Positions 36,406 through 44,451 are shown, counted from the first letter of the stretch. The stretch: 64,000 bases of DNA from Caulifigura coniformis (GCF_007745175.1 NZ_CP036271.1:4476314-4540313); one strand, 5' to 3'. A program made the numbers and translations. The notes: generated by a model not told the origin, from the letters alone.

Positions 36406-36423
36406 TCTGTTTCCGGCGGATCA

Positions 36424-37794
36424 ATGAAACTTCTTCTCTTCGGTGCTGGCGCTTCGGGTGATGCGAAGGTCCCAACCTCGGTCGAGATGACCAAAGAACT
36501 TGTCGCTCGCGTCGTGCAGACGAAAGACAAACGTCTAGTGCCGATGATTCACTTCATCGTGGGCGGGCTGATGTTTCGAACCGGAATGAGCGGCCACAAT
36601 CCTCTGGACGGAATCGACGTTGAGGAGTTGTTTCGCGCCGTCGAGCTTCTCGCCCATCGAGAAGACTTTGAGGGCGTTGCGTTCATCGGATCTTGGCACC
36701 AGATGGTGGAGCAGCTCGATCGAGCAACTGTCGCCAGTGGGAGGGTGCAGCATGTGCTAAACACGATCTTTGACGAGCTTTTCCGTCAGTTCCAGAACGG
36801 CATTCCACAGTTTCCAAACACTTTAGGTAGTGGGACCATTGACCGTGCGATACAGGACGCCGTCAAGCAGCACGCTGGAAGGGGACCGTCTTTTGGCAGT
36901 AACTCGGTACGGGGGGTGGAGGGTGCGATTACGGATACGATTCGCAAAGCCCTGCAGGAATGGGTCGATCGTATGCGTCGATCAAGGTTCTCCGTGGCCG
37001 GGCTGACACGAAGAGATCCCGCTGCGGAGACCCTCGGCCAGGTGCTTAGCGACGCTGCGAACGTCCAGTCCGCTGGTCTATACGGAAAGCTGGCTACTCA
37101 GCTGCTTCACTTCCTAGTCGACGTCGTGTGGATTACTGACGGTAGTCGAGTCGAGTATCTGGCCGCATTGGGTGAGCTTTCTAGGCGTCAGAATGGTCTG
37201 GCGATTGCGAGCTTGAACTACGACAACGCCGTGGAACTGTACGCCAAGCAAGCTGGCCTCACCGTTAGTGATGGAGTCGAGAGCTGGTCCGAGACCGGCA
37301 CAGTCATGTTCGAGCATGCTGACATCAAGCTGATGAAGCTGCATGGATCAATAGACTGGGTGTCGGCGGACACCAAGCCCACGCCAGAACGCCCATATCG
37401 GACACGAGCTATCTCGAAGGTTGCCCCTGAAGACATCGGAAAGGACAAGCACCTTCCGGCAGTAGTGTTTGGACACCGGAATAAGTTAACTGCAAAGGGG
37501 CCATTCCTTGACCTCTTGTTCGCATTCAGAGAAGAACTGCACAGAGCGAGCGAACTTGTGGTCGTTGGATACTCATTCCGAGACGAACATGTGAACGAGT
37601 ATATTGGACAGTGGCTGAACGGCGGAGTCGAACGCACCATGACGATCATTAGTCGCCGAGGGCAGGCCGGTGCTGGGCCATTCGTCAAGGCGGTGGTTAG
37701 GGCTGGAAAGGGACGAGTTCGATTCATTGCCGCAAAGGCGAGCGATGGTCTCCAACAGGTGCTAGCGATGAACGACACCCCCGACAGCCAATGA
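36424..37794 (+). CDS. SIR2-like domain protein, probable antiphage NADase
   Basis: This 456-residue protein has the SIR2 NAD-binding loop LLFGAGASGDAKVPT (GAGAS at residues 7-11), the strand ASLNYDNAVEL near residue 263 with the Asn-x-Asp pair, and KLHGSIDW near residue 305 supplying the catalytic-type histidine. A late VVVGYSFRDEHVNEYI strand closes the Rossmann fold. The ~190-residue helical part between GAGAS and LNYD has no recognised domain. SIR2 proteins of this form deplete NAD during phage infection in several known systems, and carriage on a mobile element fits defence. No argonaute, second subunit or sensor gene is adjacent, so it would act alone or with an unknown partner. Confidence 0.8.
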   Translation: MKLLLFGAGASGDAKVPTSVEMTKELVARVVQTKDKRLVPMIHFIVGGLMFRTGMSGHNPLDGIDVEELFRAVELLAHREDFEGVAFIGSWHQMVEQLDRATVASGRVQHVLNTIFDELFRQFQNGIPQFPNTLGSGTIDRAIQDAVKQHAGRGPSFGSNSVRGVEGAITDTIRKALQEWVDRMRRSRFSVAGLTRRDPAAETLGQVLSDAANVQSAGLYGKLATQLLHFLVDVVWITDGSRVEYLAALGELSRRQNGLAIASLNYDNAVELYAKQAGLTVSDGVESWSETGTVMFEHADIKLMKLHGSIDWVSADTKPTPERPYRTRAISKVAPEDIGKDKHLPAVVFGHRNKLTAKGPFLDLLFAFREELHRASELVVVGYSFRDEHVNEYIGQWLNGGVERTMTIISRRGQAGAGPFVKAVVRAGKGRVRFIAAKASDGLQQVLAMNDTPDSQ

Positions 37795-37818
37795 CGGCCA
37801 TCGGGGGTGTTGTCGTTT
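37775..37818 (+). terminator. Stem-loop at the SIR2 gene end
   Basis: A perfect 10-bp stem, ACACCCCCGA (37775-37784) with TCGGGGGTGT (37801-37810), followed by TGTCGTTT. The left arm lies inside the last codons of the gene. The T-run is weak. Confidence 0.6.
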
Positions 37819-37894
37819 CAGCAGACCGGAACGGGATGGTCAAAAACACAGGCGTGCTGAACACCAAGGCTATCCCGCCCTCAGTGTGTCAGCG

Positions 37895-38179
37895 TCATTC
37901 GTCGTCGAAGTCACGCCCGCCTTCCTCAATCTGGTCGAGCCAGCCGGCCATTTCCTCTTTCGTGTAGAACACACCGTCGATTTCGGCACCGCCCCGCTCC
38001 CGATCGACAACGATCGTTGGCCCGACTTCACTTGACTCCTTTCGACGAGCCAGTTCATCGCCCAACTCGTTGAGGTGTTCAACCTGAGCTTCGAGCCGTT
38101 CTGAGAGGCTCGCCAGTATGAGCAGGATCTCTGATGTTGGCCGCTCTTCAGCTTCGGCCCGGAATGCTTTGATATCCAT
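37895..38179 (-). CDS. Hypothetical protein (94 aa)
   Basis: Not recognised. It is acidic and largely helical at the N-terminus (LLILASLSERLEAQVEHLNELGDELARR), probably a short coiled coil. It then has a small beta part (TIVVDRERGGAEIDGVFYTK) and an acidic end (RDFDDE). A strong Shine-Dalgarno AAGGAG lies 7 nt before the ATG, so it is very likely expressed. It converges on the SIR2 terminator and follows the 106-residue gene on the same strand. Confidence 0.6.
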   Translation of the reverse strand: MDIKAFRAEAEERPTSEILLILASLSERLEAQVEHLNELGDELARRKESSEVGPTIVVDRERGGAEIDGVFYTKEEMAGWLDQIEEGGRDFDDE

Positions 38180-38233
38180 TGCGATCTCCTTCTAACAAAA
38201 AAGACGGCGTGTTTACGGTGTGTCGACTTACAA

Positions 38234-38554
38234 TCAGCGCGTACTACGCGCGGCTCTTCTTTCACAGTCCGACACGCGAAATGCCGGATACTCGCCGAAC
38301 GGCGTCTTGACGTAGCCTTCCGGCTCAAGTCCCTCCGGCACGGAACGTCCGGTCTTCTTCGCCCTGGACCTCGTAACGATCTCTTCGCACCGACTCACGT
38401 GGTAGTATGGCCGGCCTCTTAGTACGAAGTCCTCAACCCCATCCCTCGGGGGCGCGAACCCTCGAAGATGGCAGCCGTCCACCGTGTAATAGCCGCGACC
38501 ACGGGCAAACTCAGGGGACCAGATACGTTCTCCATCAATCAGAACAGCGCTCAT
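38234..38554 (-). CDS. Hypothetical protein (106 aa)
   Basis: Not recognised. It is a basic, Gly/Tyr-containing protein with beta-like segments (MSAVLIDGERIWSPEFARG, YYTVDGCHLRGF, FVLRGRPYYHVSRCEEI) and a charged C-terminus (ERRAARSTR). AGGAG lies 7 nt before ATG 38554, supporting expression. It is followed by the 94-residue gene after 54 nt and preceded by the 21-bp iteron-like array, whose product or bound protein may control this pair. Confidence 0.55.
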   Translation of the reverse strand: MSAVLIDGERIWSPEFARGRGYYTVDGCHLRGFAPPRDGVEDFVLRGRPYYHVSRCEEIVTRSRAKKTGRSVPEGLEPEGYVKTPFGEYPAFRVSDCERRAARSTR

Positions 38555-38824
38555 TACATACTCCTACGTGGTTAGGCCAAGCATTGAGCCCGGCAATCGA
38601 AAAATGAGGGTGGCCGGCGCACCGTAGGCCGGTCCCCAAAAACACAGGTCTCAAGAAAGTGGCCAGCGCTAGAAGCGTCCGCCCAGTGAATACCCTAGCA
38701 TCGAACCATAAGGGCGGCGCACAGGTACGCAAGTGACAAAGTGTCTCTTGAGGAAAAGATTCTGCGTATAGCAAGGCACGGTACTATACGGACTTGAGTG
38801 CATGCACGCGTAGTATCAGGTGCC

Positions 38825-38929
38825 CCACGGCCTGTGAGAGTTAATCCACGTGCTAAGCGTGTGTTTCCACGGGCCGTGAATCTGAATCCACGGGCCGTGG
38901 GTGTGATTTCACGAGCCGTGAGCCAGAAT
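38825..38929. repeat. Five tandem 21-bp iteron-like repeats
   Basis: Five head-to-tail units start at 38825, 38846, 38867, 38888 and 38909. Most contain the palindrome CACGGGCCGTG (units 3 and 4 exactly, units 1 and 5 with one or two changes, unit 2 most diverged) followed by an AT-richer spacer ending AAT or ATT. The exact 21-nt spacing puts every palindrome on the same face of the helix after two turns, as for iterons bound by a replication initiator or for an array of operators. The array occupies the 386-nt gap 38555-38940, in which no gene was seen. Confidence 0.85.
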
Positions 38930-38940
38930 CGTATTGGCCG

Positions 38941-39240
38941 TCAGTTTGATTCGCCTGCCGCCCTTGTCGCTGCGGTGATCGCGAGCCCAAGGAACACACG
39001 GGTGATGTCCAGGCCACCAAGGGCGTCAACGACCCGAGGATCAGCCGCCAAGGTCTCAAGCATTCCGGGAAGCGTGGCGAGCCGTTCCCGGCCAAGTCCC
39101 TCGCAGGCCTCGTGGGCGAGGTCGACCAGGTCTCCAGCGGGCAGATAGTTTTCCCGCAGGAATCGAACTGCGTAACTCTGGCTTGCTGTCGCGTTCTCGA
39201 TCGAGCGAAAAGCATCGGTCAGACGGTTGTGGTAGATCAT
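38941..39240 (-). CDS. Hypothetical protein (99 aa)
   Basis: Not recognised. It is a helical protein with an N-terminal MIYHNRLTDAFRSIENATAS, a central ENYLPAGDLVDLAHEACEGLG and a C-terminal helix ITRVFLGLAITAATRAA. ATG 39240 is preferred because GGAG lies upstream at acceptable spacing; the frame is open to 39306. Its stop lies 11 nt from the iteron-like array, so the array is downstream of this gene and upstream of the 106-residue gene. Confidence 0.5.
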   Translation of the reverse strand: MIYHNRLTDAFRSIENATASQSYAVRFLRENYLPAGDLVDLAHEACEGLGRERLATLPGMLETLAADPRVVDALGGLDITRVFLGLAITAATRAAGESN

Positions 39241-39340
39241 CAATTCTTTCTCCGAGTGTCTTGGATAGTGTGTGTGAAACATCCGCCAAACGAACACGGA
39301 AGGCAAGACTACAATTGCCAGAAAACATTAGTAGGCTAAT

Positions 39341-39376
39341 TGTAGGCTACAAGGCACTACTCTCCTGTAGCCTACA
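39341..39376. repeat. 11-bp perfect inverted repeat with nearby direct repeat
   Basis: TGTAGGCTACA (39341-39351) and TGTAGCCTACA (39366-39376) form a perfect inverted repeat with a 14-nt spacer. GTAGGCTA also occurs at 39331-39338. The site lies between - strand genes, upstream of the 99-residue gene, and could be an operator. Confidence 0.5.
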
Positions 39377-39393
39377 TTTATTGATCGCCTATA

Positions 39394-39425
39394 AAAGAAT
39401 CCCCCACTACCGTGAGGCAGTGAGG
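39394..39425 (-). terminator. Terminator after the tail-like gene
   Basis: On the - strand a 10-bp stem (39416-39425 with 39402-39411, two G-U pairs, 4-nt loop) is followed by GGATTCTTTT. It follows the stop of the 135-residue gene by 15 nt. Confidence 0.6.
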
Positions 39426-39439
39426 GACCGGAAACAGAA

Positions 39440-39847
39440 TCAGCACGTTTGGTCGGCCAGCACTCGGCACGGTGCGGAAGGGCCTGCAATAGTCCGCTTC
39501 ACGCCTTCGCCGAAATCGGCCTGTAGATCGAACAGCCATCCTTCGCCGTGATAGGCCCGGCCCTTGGCCGTTTCGGTCGAAGGAATCGAGACGTTGATCT
39601 CCACCCCCGATGAGGTTTGCGACACCAGCACACCCGTGCCTGAGATCATCGCATTGGCGAACCTGTGTTTGGCGGTGAAAGTCAGCGTTGCCGATGACAG
39701 GTCCGGAAGGCTGTCGTCTTGAACCCTGACCACCACGAACTGGCCGGCGTCCTCACCGTATGTGTCACCGGCGACGATCGTGAGCAGGCTTGTAACCCGC
39801 TCACGGCTGACAACGGTGACGACTCCGAATGTCTGTTCTACGGGCAC
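39440..39847 (-). CDS. Hypothetical phage-like protein (135 aa)
   Basis: The protein is beta-rich, with VVVRVQDDSLPDLSSATLTF and a central FANAMISGTGVLVSQ. It ends in a block reminiscent of the N-terminal ligand- or baseplate-type domains of phage proteins (the GDxY...DLSGATL...F pattern and a terminal YHGEGWLFDLQADFGEGVKR). That resemblance is to a general pattern, not a secure family match. It follows the tape-measure-like gene by 3 nt on the same strand, an arrangement typical of tail modules. No signal peptide is present. Confidence 0.5.
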   Translation of the reverse strand: MPVEQTFGVVTVVSRERVTSLLTIVAGDTYGEDAGQFVVVRVQDDSLPDLSSATLTFTAKHRFANAMISGTGVLVSQTSSGVEINVSIPSTETAKGRAYHGEGWLFDLQADFGEGVKRTIAGPSAPCRVLADQTC

Positions 39848-39850
39848 CAG

Positions 39851-42364
39851 TCAGCCTCCCATCCGGGCCTTAGACGCCTTCTGACGCCAGTCGGTTTGCC
39901 GCTGGATGTCCTGAAGGTCGACCGTAGCCGTGTTGATCGTCACACCACCAAAGTTGCTGGTGAACGATGTACTCGTTGTCGTTGCGATGTTCGGCGACTG
40001 CCGCTGTCCGCCACTGAGAAGACGGCGGGTGTCAGTCGCGTTGACGATCTGACCGCCGGTGTTCGGGATGAACAGCTCCTGGCCCCTCTCACCGACGATG
40101 TACGGAGAGTTCGCCGACACAGGTCCTCCCTGTGCTCGACCGGGAATTCCGCGACCACCTCCAACGCCTCCGACAACTCCGGCCGACATTCCCTGGATTC
40201 GCTCCAGACGTTGGATCATTCCGTCGAGTTGAGAGTTCAGCCCGCGAGCTTTCGCCATGTCAGCCTCCTTGAAGATGGTCATTTGCTCGGCCCTGGCAGC
40301 CAGCTCCTCCACCGATCGGGTCATCGACTCAAGCACACCGATCTTCCCCTGTGCTCCGGCTGCTGCTTTTTCATTCGCTGCCAGTTCGGCCTTGTCTACG
40401 CCGCTCATCCAGCTCTCTGACTGCTTCGCTTCGTTGAGGAAGGCCTGCTGCTTCGCGGGATCGGTTCCCCGATTGGCCCATGTCAGTTGCAGATCCTGCA
40501 CTGACGAGAACGATCCACGAGCACGGTCAAAGAAGTCACCAGCACGGTCGATGTTCCCCTTCTCGGCGAAACGCTGAGCCTGTGCCAATTGCTCTTCGCC
40601 CCTTTGCTTCAACATATCGGCCCTCTGCTTCGCCAGGTCAAACTGAGCCTTTTCCTCAAGCCGCTCGCCCTGCTTGGCGATGGCTTCCTGACGACCGCTC
40701 ATCCACTGCTGAAACTGACCGCCAAGGGCGTGATTGCTCGGATCGGCTCCGAACATCCGACGAAAGGCGTGGGTTTGTGTGACCCGGTCGTTGTGCTGGG
40801 CACGCTCCGTCCGTGTCTGCCACTGGCGGGCGAGGATTGAACCCTGAGCATCGAAGGCCTTCCCGCCGAACGAATCGCCACGCTGATACGCGGCATCGCC
40901 GATGGATTCAGCACGCCGCTTCGCGGTCTCCACGAGCTGCCGTTCTATGTCGAGTTGGCGTTCGATGCTGGAGGTCAGTCGCTCCTGTTTCTGTGCTGCG
41001 GACTCCAGAGCGTCGACCGTCAGCAATTGGTTCATCAGCCGCCGCTCGCCTAGGGCTACAGCTTCGTTTTCGGTGGCGATCTCATCCCGTCTTGCCGCGA
41101 TGCGTTGCTGCAGCTTGGCGATCTCGTTTCCGATCTTGTCAGGATCGGCTGCAACACCCGGATCGGATAGCTGCCGTTTGAGGTCCTCGAACCGGCCCAT
41201 TTTGCTGACGAACTTGTCGACGACCGGACCGGGTGCCCACGATCCCATCGACTTCCACCAATAAGACTCCGTAGCACTCTCGCGGAGTTGCTTCATTCGT
41301 TTGAGGAGTTCCAGGTTCTTCTCATCGGCCTCAAGACCAGCCGTGTTACCGGCCCTCTGGCGACGAAAGCGTAGGTCGGCGTCCCGCTGGTCGAGTTCAC
41401 GGCGATTCGTGGGCACGGAGAAATCCAACGCTTCCTGCCTGAGTTGCTGGCGTGCTGCCGCAAACCTTTCCAGCCGGGTCGATGCCATCGCAATTTGATC
41501 GGCCATCTCGCCGGCACCGGAACCGGCCTGTTTGAAGGATTGGTACAAGTCGTATGCACCCTTTGCAGCGACTCCCAGCACCACGGCGATACCTGCGGGT
41601 CCGCCGAGTGTTGCACCGAGGAATGCCAAGTTGTTACTCAGCCCTCGAAACCCGGCGTACGAGTAGTCCTCGATCATCTGCTGGCCCTGGAAGATGAACT
41701 CGGCACCGCGTCCACGCATGCCACGACGACCGCCGCTCATGCCACCGTTCGCCATCCCGATCGCTGCTGTCATCTCACGCCGGTAAAGTTGTTCGGCGAC
41801 AGCGACTTCGGCCCGGATGATCGACAGGTTCTTTCCACTGGACTGCTGAGCGATCCGGACACGTTCCGACTGATAGGTCTGCCATGCCTTTTGCGCTCGC
41901 GCAATAGCGGCTTCGTTGTCGACCAGCTCGTTTTCACGACTACGGATCGCACCAGCACGAATATCGGCCACCTGATTGAAAGTGCTGTGCCGTTCAATCC
42001 GGCGATTCTGCTCAGCACGTCGACGGTCACGGGCGGCGGTTCGCTGATCTTCTTCGCGTTCGTGACGACGCTTGTCGGCTGCGATCTCCCGTTCGCGTTG
42101 TTTCTGCTGGCGGGCAATCTCCCGTTCTGCAGAGGTCTGCCGTTTCACGGCCCGGTCTATGTCCCGTTCCCACGAGCGGAAGCCCCCGCCACTGCCCCCG
42201 GTCCCCGTGCCGCCGAAGCCCTTCGACGCCTTTTCGAGTGATCGTTCGAGTCGGCCCGACACGCGGTCGAACCGCTTTTCGATGCTGGTCACGAAGCGGT
42301 CGATATTCCGCTCCGCCCGAGCCAAGTTCAGTTCAAAGTCGTATTTAAGCTGTTCTGTTGCGAT
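39851..42364 (-). CDS. Tape-measure-like coiled-coil protein (about 837 aa, ATC start)
   Basis: Long charged helices dominate (for example EREIARQQKQREREIAADKR and ENELVDNEAAIARAQKAWQTY). A central hydrophobic part, IFQGQQMIEDYSYAGFRGLS then LGGPAGIAVVLGVAAKGAYD, resembles that of phage tape measure proteins. The C-terminal part has Gly-rich PGRAQGGPVSANSPYIVGER before FIPNTGGQIVNATDTRRLL, a common tape-measure ending. AUG, GUG and UUG candidates start late (TTG 42325). AGGAG at 42374-42378 with a 9-nt gap points to ATC at 42364, giving the natural N-terminus ATEQLKYDFELNLARAE. Function in a tail is inferred. Confidence 0.6.
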   Translation of the reverse strand: MATEQLKYDFELNLARAERNIDRFVTSIEKRFDRVSGRLERSLEKASKGFGGTGTGGSGGGFRSWERDIDRAVKRQTSAEREIARQQKQREREIAADKRRHEREEDQRTAARDRRRAEQNRRIERHSTFNQVADIRAGAIRSRENELVDNEAAIARAQKAWQTYQSERVRIAQQSSGKNLSIIRAEVAVAEQLYRREMTAAIGMANGGMSGGRRGMRGRGAEFIFQGQQMIEDYSYAGFRGLSNNLAFLGATLGGPAGIAVVLGVAAKGAYDLYQSFKQAGSGAGEMADQIAMASTRLERFAAARQQLRQEALDFSVPTNRRELDQRDADLRFRRQRAGNTAGLEADEKNLELLKRMKQLRESATESYWWKSMGSWAPGPVVDKFVSKMGRFEDLKRQLSDPGVAADPDKIGNEIAKLQQRIAARRDEIATENEAVALGERRLMNQLLTVDALESAAQKQERLTSSIERQLDIERQLVETAKRRAESIGDAAYQRGDSFGGKAFDAQGSILARQWQTRTERAQHNDRVTQTHAFRRMFGADPSNHALGGQFQQWMSGRQEAIAKQGERLEEKAQFDLAKQRADMLKQRGEEQLAQAQRFAEKGNIDRAGDFFDRARGSFSSVQDLQLTWANRGTDPAKQQAFLNEAKQSESWMSGVDKAELAANEKAAAGAQGKIGVLESMTRSVEELAARAEQMTIFKEADMAKARGLNSQLDGMIQRLERIQGMSAGVVGGVGGGRGIPGRAQGGPVSANSPYIVGERGQELFIPNTGGQIVNATDTRRLLSGGQRQSPNIATTTSTSFTSNFGGVTINTATVDLQDIQRQTDWRQKASKARMGG

Positions 42365-42385
42365 GTTGTTTGACTCCTATAAATG

Positions 42386-42421
42386 GAGAAAACCCCACCG
42401 CCGCATGGCTCGGCGATGGGG
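42386..42421 (-). terminator. Hairpin with T-run before the tape-measure-like gene
   Basis: Arms 42393-42403 and 42411-42421 pair over 11 bp with one mismatch. On the - strand TTTTCTCC follows. A second perfect hairpin (42430-42437 with 42443-42450, 8 bp) lies just upstream in transcription. They may reduce read-through from the protease gene into the tape-measure-like gene. Confidence 0.5.
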
Positions 42422-42465
42422 CATGGGTTCCCCTGACAACAGGTCAGGGGGCTTTCAAGGATCAG

Positions 42466-43212
42466 TTAAACGAAGGTCAGATTGTCGAGGGCCTTTGCCT
42501 CTTCGGCCATGCAGCCGCTCAGCGTGCTCAGGGCATCGGAAGGATCGAAGCCGGTGTCATCGTCTGCCGACTGAGTGCGATCGAACATCGCCCGCTCATT
42601 GAACGCGTAGTCGAGTGGCCCCGTATCGGAGATCCGGAGGTCGACGCCAAGCGATTCCAGGAACTCCGCTGCAGTCTTCACCGGCACAGTTTGGCTACCC
42701 TCATGAAAACCCTGAGTGGTAGCGGGGCGGATGACTACATCCACCGAGAAAACTTCGTCGACCGACTGGACTGTGCTCGAATCAAACGAACTGAAGGTGT
42801 AGCGGGCGACATGGGACATCCCCACGTCCTTGAGCCTGGCTCCGTGCTTCTCGGCCTTGACGGAGAACGCCACCAGTTCCCGGAGTTCGTCACCTGCCTT
42901 GTTGCCGTTGAGGCGAATGTCACCACGGGGGCGACCAAGGTGGTCAACTCGGACGTTCTCGACGACGCCCGCCAGCTCTTGCACCTTCCGGGAAAGGCCC
43001 GCGCCTAGGTCGTGGTCGAGGTATACGTGGGTGCCCTCATAGAGCTTCCGGGCACGCTCAGCGCCGCCGAATGCCGAAGCCGGGATAGCCCTGCCGTTGA
43101 GGGAGTGAAGCCCGCACAAGAGTACGTTCTTGATGGTCTCCGTCTTCCGGCCCTCATCGGCAATCGTCGCTTCGCAGAGGAAGCCGTCGAACAGCATTTG
43201 TTCCGACTCCAT
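42466..43212 (-). CDS. Putative phage prohead/capsid-maturation protease-like protein
   Basis: This 248-residue protein shows the pattern of phage maturation proteases: NGRAIPASAFGGAERARKLY, then VYLDHDLGAGLSRKVQELAG, GRPRGDIRLNG, and DVGMSHVARYTF, where the His of LDH and the Ser of MSH are candidate catalytic residues. The C-terminus is acidic and disordered-looking. ATG 43212 overlaps the preceding stop as TAATG, so translation is coupled to the HTH gene; an ATG at 43197 with GGAG 8 nt upstream also fits. Major capsid and portal genes are absent nearby, which makes the role unclear. Confidence 0.5.
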   Translation of the reverse strand: MESEQMLFDGFLCEATIADEGRKTETIKNVLLCGLHSLNGRAIPASAFGGAERARKLYEGTHVYLDHDLGAGLSRKVQELAGVVENVRVDHLGRPRGDIRLNGNKAGDELRELVAFSVKAEKHGARLKDVGMSHVARYTFSSFDSSTVQSVDEVFSVDVVIRPATTQGFHEGSQTVPVKTAAEFLESLGVDLRISDTGPLDYAFNERAMFDRTQSADDDTGFDPSDALSTLSGCMAEEAKALDNLTFV

Positions 43213-43457
43213 TAGATGCACGCTCCCGCCAGCTCGTGGCATACTGCCGAAGGCTGTCCCTGGACGACCTCATATGTGGGCGACTGGAAGCGATCTCGAC
43301 CGGCCAGCCGGAGTCTCCGTGTCCGGATCGCATGACCGATCAGCGTCGTCGCCCGGCCTGTGCTGAAACCAAGGGCGGCTGCGATCTCTGAACGGGAACT
43401 TGCCGTACCACTCCGCACGGCCTCTACCACCTCGTCGACCAGGGTCTGGTCAGCCAT
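43212..43457 (-). CDS. Small HTH protein, paralogue 1
   Basis: This 81-residue protein is likely a winged or simple helix-turn-helix: TLVDEVVEAVRSGTASSRSE, then IAAALGFSTGRATTLIGHAI, then RTRRLRLAGRDRFQSPTYEV. It aligns along its whole length with the HTH protein at 47615-47833, sharing the end pattern RLRxxxxRDRFxxxxxE. CAGGAG 8 nt before ATG 43457 fixes the start. A 19-nt sequence 87 nt upstream is shared, in matching orientation, with the promoter region of the paralogue. It heads the protease/tape-measure-like gene run and may regulate it. Confidence 0.65.
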   Translation of the reverse strand: MADQTLVDEVVEAVRSGTASSRSEIAAALGFSTGRATTLIGHAIRTRRLRLAGRDRFQSPTYEVVQGQPSAVCHELAGACI

Positions 43458-43543
43458 CAAATCAACTCCTGTGTGTGTCATGGACTGCCTGTGTGTCTGC
43501 GTCTGTCATAGCACACGATGACCGCTCATCAACGAAGTGTCTC

Positions 43544-43562
43544 GATTCATACGTACAACTTT
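43544..43562 (-). promoter_or_regulatory. Shared 19-nt element upstream of HTH paralogue 1
   Basis: On the - strand it reads AAAGTTGTACGTATGAATC and is identical to 47483-47501 on the + strand. Both copies lie about 90-115 nt upstream of a paralogous HTH start codon and point in the direction of that gene. Confidence 0.6.
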
Positions 43563-44382
43563 CCTGAGGCCCTACGCGCCTCGCCTACGCGCTCTGTGGG
43601 CTGGCAATGCGGTGGTAGCGGTCAGGCTGCCAGGGGCTGTCTACGGGCATCCTGTGCGGCCTGGCAACGTAAGCCGGGAGTGGGGCCGGGTAGAGTGCTC
43701 TCAAGGGTGCGTAGGGCTGGTCAAAAGGTGCTTGGGGCTGACGAACGGGAGTGGTCCAGGGCGCTCGGTGCAGGGCGGGAAGTAAAACTTCTTGCACCTT
43801 TGGGGAAATGGGTGTCACCAGCACAGAAGTGCAGGGAAAAGGCCGCTCTGGGAGGTTGTGAAGTGTAGGAAAAGTCTGCAGGTGGGGTTCTTCCCCGGAC
43901 CCCGCTGCGGGAGAGTCTCTGTCTAAAGCCGGGCAGGGTGCATGTAGTGCAAGTCACTACCCAGTCATGCCTTACATCGGACACTCCGTTCCCATTGTCC
44001 GATTTAACCCTCCAGGGGTGCACCTGGCTACCAGGCGGAACTGCAGGCCTTGTCAGGGGATCGGAAAGACTGGCAGTCAGCGTGTCCATTTTAGTGACAT
44101 CGTGTCAGTAAATGGCATTTTTGGGACAACCCATCCACCACCACCCACTGCTAGCCCTGACCCCTCCTGCAGCACCCATCCCTGGCATCATCGCTGACGC
44201 CCCTGACAGCCTCGCCCACGTCCCCGAATCTCATCGCCCAACCCCACCCACCGCCCGACCTGCCATGCCCTACAACGCGACCGTGGAAGCCCTGGCAATG
44301 ACCCACAACAACACCAGCGATACCACTCCGAATACCACTTTCAGAATCTGACAATATCAGCAGTAATACACACACATAGTCA

Positions 44383-44410
44383 TTGACATATACCCACGCT
44401 TGACGATGAT
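44383..44410 (+). promoter_or_regulatory. Putative promoter of the serine recombinase gene
   Basis: A perfect TTGACA (44383-44388) is followed after 16 nt by GATGAT (44405-44410, four of six consensus). The start codon is 42 nt further on. The promoter overlaps the 14-nt repeat 44393-44406. Confidence 0.45.
44393..44406. repeat. 14-nt direct repeat flanking the recombinase block, copy 1
   Basis: CCCACGCTTGACGA occurs here and at 47147-47160 in the same orientation. The two copies enclose the serine recombinase, three or four small genes and a ParB-like remnant (about 2.75 kb). Confidence 0.4.
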
Positions 44411-44451
44411 AGGCCTACCGCTTTCCCCTCACCGCTTGAGGCCCCACGATC

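Larger units (their letters stand above)
43482..44451. other. Long intergenic region with repeats and palindromes
   Basis: This stretch of nearly 1 kb has no convincing gene. It holds the 19-nt element 43544-43562 shared with the other HTH promoter, a nested palindrome 43940-43970 (GCATG/CATGC around TAGTG/CACTA), and an 8-bp inverted repeat ATCGGACA (43976-43983) with TGTCCGAT (43996-44003). Such density of sites next to a serine recombinase would suit a recombination site or origin. Confidence 0.45.

Noticed and set aside
38825-38929. CRISPR array
   Set aside because: The units are directly contiguous 21-bp repeats without unique spacers, and no cas genes are present.
38798-39148. Open frame with 7-residue repeats across the 21-bp array
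   Set aside because: The protein repeats follow automatically from the 21-nt DNA period. The sequence is antisense to the 99-residue gene for its second half and has no ribosome binding site.
43518-43868. Coding frames in the gap before the serine recombinase
   Set aside because: They have no ribosome binding site or recognisable sequence, and codon usage is unlike neighbouring genes. The region looks regulatory.
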